Shown here: one piece after another, positions 63,894 to 64,000 of the stretch
Layout of the letters: each line of letters opens with the position of its first letter
How positions within the stretch are numbered: position 1 is the stretch's first letter
Origin: Edaphochlamys debaryana
Taxonomy: Eukaryota > Chlorophyta > Chlorophyceae > Chlamydomonadales
Assembly: GCA_016858145.1 (NCBI GenBank)
Contig: JAEHOE010000182.1
Location: 62,001-126,000 of the forward strand
DNA: 64,000 nucleotides
Direction: 5' to 3'
Program-made: the position numbers and the translations under genes
The notes under the pieces: model-generated
What the model was told of the DNA's origin: nothing
Seen by the model: the letters and a program-made list of their open reading frames with translations, nothing else
Database searches by the model: none

Positions 63894-64000
63894 GTGAGGC
63901 GGATGGGTGGTTGGCTGAGGGCCGATGTTGAGGGTGCTGGTGTGGGGTCGGCTGTGCGTAAGCGACATGCTTTCCTTTGTCCCTCGAGGACACTGCTGAC

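Overview
This is high-GC nuclear DNA from a volvocine or Chlamydomonas-like green alga. The evidence is split genes with short GT-AG (and some GC-AG) introns, very Ala/Gly/Pro-rich proteins, Gypsy elements whose integrase carries a PHD finger, a KDZ (Zisupton-type) transposase fragment and a non-LTR endonuclease domain typical of these algae. The species cannot be fixed from sequence alone. Most of the left 50 kb is repeats and mobile DNA; the right 12 kb is ordinary gene space.

Layout. Positions 1-15115 hold two head-to-tail copies of a unit of about 9.08 kb (copy 1 is cut by the window edge). Each copy carries a three-exon plus-strand gene, a perfect 37-bp hairpin, parts of a minus-strand membrane kinase-like gene and a 3' exon of another minus-strand gene. 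A third, partial copy lies at 46345-49678. The duplication junction falls inside back-to-back 3' ends of one non-LTR retrotransposon family. 16817-19521 and 43111-45951 are two copies of a non-coding repeat of 2.7-2.8 kb; the first has a 15-bp target duplication. 19802-29652 is a scrambled Gypsy-type element on the minus strand: gag, then an inverted protease segment, then integrase + PHD + methyltransferase-like domain, with no reverse transcriptase. 30270-32191 is a coiled-coil ORF ending in an 80/81-bp minisatellite. 32704-43110 is a second Gypsy element on the minus strand with gag, protease, a large accessory region, RT, RNase H, PHD and integrase, a likely primer-binding site and only one recognisable LTR. 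45996-46322 holds the last two exons of a protein kinase, separated from its upstream exons by the retroelement fragment. 49845-50818 is the N-terminal part of a KDZ transposase fused in frame to duplicated DNA.

The right end has three good host genes: an F-box-like/ankyrin-repeat protein (51765-53949, minus), a Rab5 GTPase (55110-56201, plus, five exons) and a long plus-strand gene (57291 to beyond the window, at least 19 exons) joining a Gly/Pro-rich region, a long Ala-rich coiled coil, a possible TIR-like alpha/beta domain and LRR-like segments. All splice sites I assigned for the Rab5 gene and the long gene keep frame throughout. No rRNA, tRNA or CRISPR was found.
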